A stretch of 8,512 nt of DNA, from NCBI GenBank assembly GCA_013139395.1, contig WTAX01000454.1:1-8512 (forward strand), written 5' to 3'. Made by a program: the position numbers and the translations under genes. The notes under the pieces were generated by a model. The model did not search any database, was not told the origin of the DNA, and saw nothing but the letters and a program-made list of their open reading frames with translations. The stretch is from Gammaproteobacteria bacterium. Lineage in GTDB: Bacteria; Pseudomonadota; Gammaproteobacteria; GRL18. Shown here piece after piece: positions 5,701 to 8,512 of this stretch (its first letter is position 1; the number at the start of each line of letters is the position of its first letter).

Positions 5701-6873
5701 CTAAAACTGAACCCTGTCATACGTCCAGTAAAGGCCTGTTATAGCGATAAGTAAAGAGCCTGGAATAACCACACTCTTTCGGTATTGCTGCTCATTTGCC
5801 AATTGCTTGCGCAGTAAGTGAGCAATAAAAAAATAGGCCAGAAAAATAATAGCCACCTGAGCAATTTCAACCCCGACATTAAAGCTGATTAATGCGGCAG
5901 CAAAGTCATTTTCCGGCATTCCAAAGTCTGCTAACACACTGGCAAAGCCCATACCATGCAATAAGCCGAAGATAAAGACGATGAGTAAACGGCTTTTATG
6001 CAGCTTAGGTGTGACAATATTTTCTATACCTATATAGGCGATTGACAGTGCAATGAGCGGTTCTACAATATTGGCCGGCAGATTAATCACACCATTCATT
6101 GAAAGCCCGAGAGTAATGGTATGGGCAACCGTAAACATAGTCACTTGCCATAATAAAGGCTTCATCCTGGTACTGAGAAGAAAAATTCCCAGAATAAAAA
6201 GAATATGATCCAGACCTTTGGGAAGAATATGTTCAAAGCCAGAGACGAGATAGGTTGTCACTACCTGAAAAAATGTTTGCTGAGTAAATACTTCCGTCAG
6301 TGAAAACGCTTTGCTGACTTCATCATTTTTGAGCCATTGCCAGGGTGACCAGTGCCATTTTTCATTAACTTCATCGACCTGACGTACACGAACTGCATTA
6401 TCACCAAATCGTGAAGGATAGTACCAGGTCAATGATTGAGCGGTGGTAGGTACCACACCTTCGACAAGAATAACACTGATCCTCGGCACTTTGACATAGC
6501 CCGGTTCAGGGATATCTACTGTCTTAATTTGAAATTTTGACGGTTGATCATCAAATGCGATTTTAATTTCCTGTAATAAATCTTTCTCAAAAGAGCGAAA
6601 TGCCTGCCGTAATTGTTCTGGCGGCATCACTCGAAAATCATCATAAGCCTGAGCATTTGGCGCATCTTTAGTATTTTTATAGCGGCTGTTAATGCCGGTT
6701 AACAGTGCTTCGATACTGGCTCGAAGCTCTATTTGAAACGTACCATCTGTTTTTACACTGATTTCAACCAAAGCAGGTTTAACAATATCTGCAAAGCTCG
6801 ACATTGGCAGCAAAGCGAAAAAAAATAAAACCACATAATAAAAAAAGGGATAAAAAAATGACTTATTAACCAT
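5701..6873 (-). CDS. HupE/UreJ-family membrane protein with periplasmic N-terminal domain
   Basis: Numbering starts at the ATG (6871-6873). An in-frame TTG two codons earlier is possible, and neither start has a clear Shine-Dalgarno. The 390-residue protein has a Sec signal peptide (K4, a hydrophobic Phe-rich core at 5-23, likely cleavage after SFA, residue 28). A soluble, probably periplasmic domain follows (about 29-195), then a C-terminal half with about six membrane segments. This half carries the family motifs GFEHILPKGLDHILF (212-226), TVAHT (248-252), EPLIALSIAYIGIEN (271-285), FGLLHGMGFA (302-311) and FNVGVEIAQ (331-339). The His/Asp motifs resemble those of nickel/cobalt permeases, and relatives are annotated HupE/UreJ, but this extended subgroup has no settled function that I know. 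Here the first motif is H-x6-DH rather than the H-x5-DH of classical HupE. It is divergent from soxB and upstream of recX. No hydrogenase or urease gene is visible. Confidence 0.85.
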   Translation of the reverse strand: MVNKSFFYPFFYYVVLFFFALLPMSSFADIVKPALVEISVKTDGTFQIELRASIEALLTGINSRYKNTKDAPNAQAYDDFRVMPPEQLRQAFRSFEKDLLQEIKIAFDDQPSKFQIKTVDIPEPGYVKVPRISVILVEGVVPTTAQSLTWYYPSRFGDNAVRVRQVDEVNEKWHWSPWQWLKNDEVSKAFSLTEVFTQQTFFQVVTTYLVSGFEHILPKGLDHILFILGIFLLSTRMKPLLWQVTMFTVAHTITLGLSMNGVINLPANIVEPLIALSIAYIGIENIVTPKLHKSRLLIVFIFGLLHGMGFASVLADFGMPENDFAAALISFNVGVEIAQVAIIFLAYFFIAHLLRKQLANEQQYRKSVVIPGSLLIAITGLYWTYDRVQF

Positions 6874-6913
6874 AACCAACCAAACTAAAGAAAAAGATAA
6901 ATTAAATAATCAT

Positions 6914-6943
6914 ATTATATTGTTTTTACAAGACTTTTTATAA
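6914..6943 (-). promoter_or_regulatory. Candidate promoter of the HupE/UreJ-family gene
   Basis: On the minus strand a perfect -10 TATAAT (6914-6919) stands 18 bases after a poor -35, TTATAA (6938-6943). Transcription would start near 6907, about 34 bases before the ATG. The -10 is good, but in such AT-rich DNA chance matches are common. Confidence 0.4.
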
Positions 6944-6981
6944 AACAACTCTATTAACAATATAAATTACAAGGTATTTAA

Positions 6982-7042
6982 AAAGCCTTTTAATAAAAAA
7001 TAACATACTATTTTTTCATACTTAACTAAAACAAAAGGCTTT
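6982..7042. repeat. Spaced 10-base inverted repeat in the hupE/soxB divergent region
   Basis: AAAGCCTTTT (6982-6991) and AAAAGGCTTT (7033-7042) are exact reverse complements separated by 41 bases. They carry nearly the only G/C clusters in this stretch. The right arm lies at the -35 position of the candidate soxB promoter. A shared regulator binding both sites is plausible, and a long-range hairpin is the alternative. Confidence 0.55.
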
Positions 7043-7061
7043 AATATTAAAAAAAACACAT

Positions 7062-7067
7062 TATACT
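7062..7067 (+). promoter_or_regulatory. Candidate -10 box of soxB
   Basis: TATACT (five of six matches) lies 90 bases before the soxB ATG and predicts a leader of roughly 84 bases. No good -35 box exists at 16-18 bases. That position overlaps the AAAAGGCTTT arm at 7033-7042, which would fit activator-dependent expression. Confidence 0.35.
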
Positions 7068-7157
7068 ATAAAAAATCTAATAAAATTTAGTCACTAATCA
7101 ACATGACAATCACAAATTTCTATCTCAAATCTATCTATCACATAACACAGGTGTTTT

Positions 7158-8512
7158 ATGCCATTAATTGATCGTCGTAAATTTATACAACTCGTTGGCA
7201 CCGGTGCAGCAGCATCTACTATCCCGGCAATTTTACCTTTAAGCACAGCCAACGCAGAAAAAACCAAAAGCACACCAAAAGACTTCTATGACTTACCTAT
7301 GAAAGGTAATGTCCGTATTTTACATATTACCGATGTGCATGGTCAGTTAAATCCGGTTTATTTCCGTGAGCCTAATGTTAACCTTGGCGTAGGTGACGCC
7401 TATGGCCGCCCTCCTCACGTGGTCGGAAAAAAATTACTCGACTGGATGGGCTTAAAAGAAAACAGTCCTGAGGCCTATGCCTATACTTACCTGAACTTTG
7501 ACAATGTAGCAAAAATTTATGGTAAAACGGGTGGTTTTGCACAGATTAAGACCTTACTGAACAAATTACGAGATCAGGCCGGCGGTAAACAAAACACACT
7601 CACCCTTGATGGTGGTGATTTATGGCAGGGTTCCGGTACATCACTTTGGACTCGTGGTGTTGATATGGTTGAAGCATCCAATCTTATGGGAGTGGATGTC
7701 ATGGTAGGTCACTGGGAATTCACTTATCGTGAAGAAGAAGTACTCAGTAACGTCGCTCTGTTTAAAGGTGATTTTATTGGCCAGAATGTGCGCGTTAAAG
7801 AAGAGTCGCTAATGAGTGATGAATACCCGGCTATGGTAGAGCGCTTCGATGGCAGCGGCTTATATGATGAAGATTCAGGTCATGCCTTTCGCCCTTATGT
7901 CATAAAAAATATCAATGGTGCACGTATCTGTATTATTGGTCAGGCTTTTCCTCGTACCGGTAATGCCAATCCTCAGGAATTTTTTCCTGACTGGTCTTTT
8001 GGTCTGCGTGAAGACGATATGATTGAGCTGGTAGGTCAGATACGAAAAGATGAAAAACCTGACGCCATTGTTTTACTATCCCACAATGGTATGGATGTTG
8101 ATATTAAGATGGCAGAAAATGTACCCGGTCTGAACGCTGTTTTTGGTGGTCATACTCATGATGGTATGCCTAAACCACTTAAAGTTAAAAACGTAGAGGG
8201 TAAAACTTGCCTGGTCACTAATGCCGGTTCCAATGGTAAGTACGTTGGCGTAATGGATTTTGACATTCAAGACGGCAAAATCAAATCCATTGATTATAAG
8301 ATGTTGCCCGTTATTACTAACTGGCTGGCGGCTGACAAAGAAATGGCAGCTTATATCAAGCAAATGCGCCAGACTAAATACGATGACAAAATCATTGAAA
8401 GTCGTGCAAAAAAATTCTTTTTTAATAAAGAACGTGTTGGTAAGACTTTTGAAGATATTCTCAGTGAAAAACTGGCCATTGCTGATAGAACACTTTATCG
8501 ACGGGGGAATTT
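7158..8512 (+). CDS. soxB: SoxB, thiosulfohydrolase of the Sox system (3' end outside window)
   Basis: SoxB hydrolyses the sulfate group from the thiosulfonate bound to the SoxYZ carrier in the periplasm, during thiosulfate oxidation. The frame stays open for 451 codons to the right edge. The family is about 560 residues, so roughly 110 are missing. The ATG at 7158 has AGG six bases upstream. A Tat-type signal is present (DRRKFIQ at 5-11, hydrophobic stretch, ANA at about 31-33). Metal-site motifs of the calcineurin/5'-nucleotidase fold follow: DVH (D59, H61), LDGGD (150-154), SHN (308-310) and GGHTHD (330-335). SoxB-type features are PVYFREPNVNLGVG (66-79), GRPPHVVG (83-90), and GHWEFTY (184-190) in place of the GNHE of 5'-nucleotidases. 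The end (LYRRGN) enters the C-terminal domain. Other sox genes, if linked, lie to the right. All visible motifs are intact. Confidence 0.95.
   Translation, partial: MPLIDRRKFIQLVGTGAAASTIPAILPLSTANAEKTKSTPKDFYDLPMKGNVRILHITDVHGQLNPVYFREPNVNLGVGDAYGRPPHVVGKKLLDWMGLKENSPEAYAYTYLNFDNVAKIYGKTGGFAQIKTLLNKLRDQAGGKQNTLTLDGGDLWQGSGTSLWTRGVDMVEASNLMGVDVMVGHWEFTYREEEVLSNVALFKGDFIGQNVRVKEESLMSDEYPAMVERFDGSGLYDEDSGHAFRPYVIKNINGARICIIGQAFPRTGNANPQEFFPDWSFGLREDDMIELVGQIRKDEKPDAIVLLSHNGMDVDIKMAENVPGLNAVFGGHTHDGMPKPLKVKNVEGKTCLVTNAGSNGKYVGVMDFDIQDGKIKSIDYKMLPVITNWLAADKEMAAYIKQMRQTKYDDKIIESRAKKFFFNKERVGKTFEDILSEKLAIADRTLYRRGN

Larger units (their letters stand above)
6880..7157. promoter_or_regulatory. AT-rich divergent intergenic region between hupE-like gene and soxB
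   Basis: No gene is visible. The stretch is extremely AT-rich and must hold promoters for both divergent genes. It contains the 10-base inverted pair AAAGCCTTTT (6982-6991) and AAAAGGCTTT (7033-7042), candidate -10 boxes for each direction, and a small TTGT-TTTT-ACAA element (6920-6931). Confidence 0.7.

Noticed and set aside
7103..7171. Short upstream frame (ATG at 7103, 22 codons) overlapping the soxB start
   Set aside because: There is no Shine-Dalgarno before the ATG and the peptide has no recognisable feature; chance is the simpler explanation, although translational coupling cannot be excluded.
8076..8363. 95-codon minus-strand open frame inside soxB
   Set aside because: It lies wholly within the well-supported soxB reading frame, has no family resemblance and no convincing Shine-Dalgarno; it is a shadow of soxB.

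Overview
The window reads as a chromosomal segment of an AT-rich gammaproteobacterium that probably oxidises reduced sulfur compounds. Two things point there. The minus strand carries the conserved block recX - alaS - lysC - csrA - tRNA-Ser(GCU) - tRNA-Arg(ACG), an order (with lysC between alaS and csrA) known from Pseudomonas and many other Gammaproteobacteria. The plus strand at the right edge carries a convincing soxB, the sulfate thiol hydrolase of the Sox thiosulfate-oxidation pathway. The genus cannot be named from this sequence.

Layout from left to right. Positions 1-285 hold no recognisable gene, only small repeats. A strong bidirectional terminator (286-327) ends the tRNA-Arg transcript. 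tRNA-Arg (337-413) has its anticodon, acceptor stem and encoded CCA, but also two stem mismatches and a C in place of the almost universal A58. tRNA-Ser (583-675) looks normal. Each tRNA has its own good sigma-70-type promoter. csrA (781-978) uses a GTG start. lysC (1163-2422), alaS (2447-5065) and recX (5086-5583) follow on the minus strand with gaps of 24 and 20 bases, so recX-alaS-lysC is probably one operon, with csrA also driven from its own leader. recA, the usual upstream neighbour of recX, is not in the window. In its place is a HupE/UreJ-family membrane protein gene (5701-6873, minus). A very AT-rich, 284-base divergent intergenic region separates it from soxB (7158 to the right edge, plus, truncated by the window).

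The left two thirds is housekeeping: alanyl-tRNA charging and editing, aspartate-family amino acid entry, RecA modulation, and global post-transcriptional control. The right third is accessory energy or metal metabolism. A putative nickel/cobalt-type permease and a dinuclear-metal Sox enzyme share a regulatory region there. I see no mobile element, CRISPR array, phage gene or clear new system. The points most worth a second look are the aberrant tRNA-Arg and its duplicated upstream element, the recX-recA separation, the hupE/soxB divergon with a spaced palindromic element, and a likely internal start in lysC.
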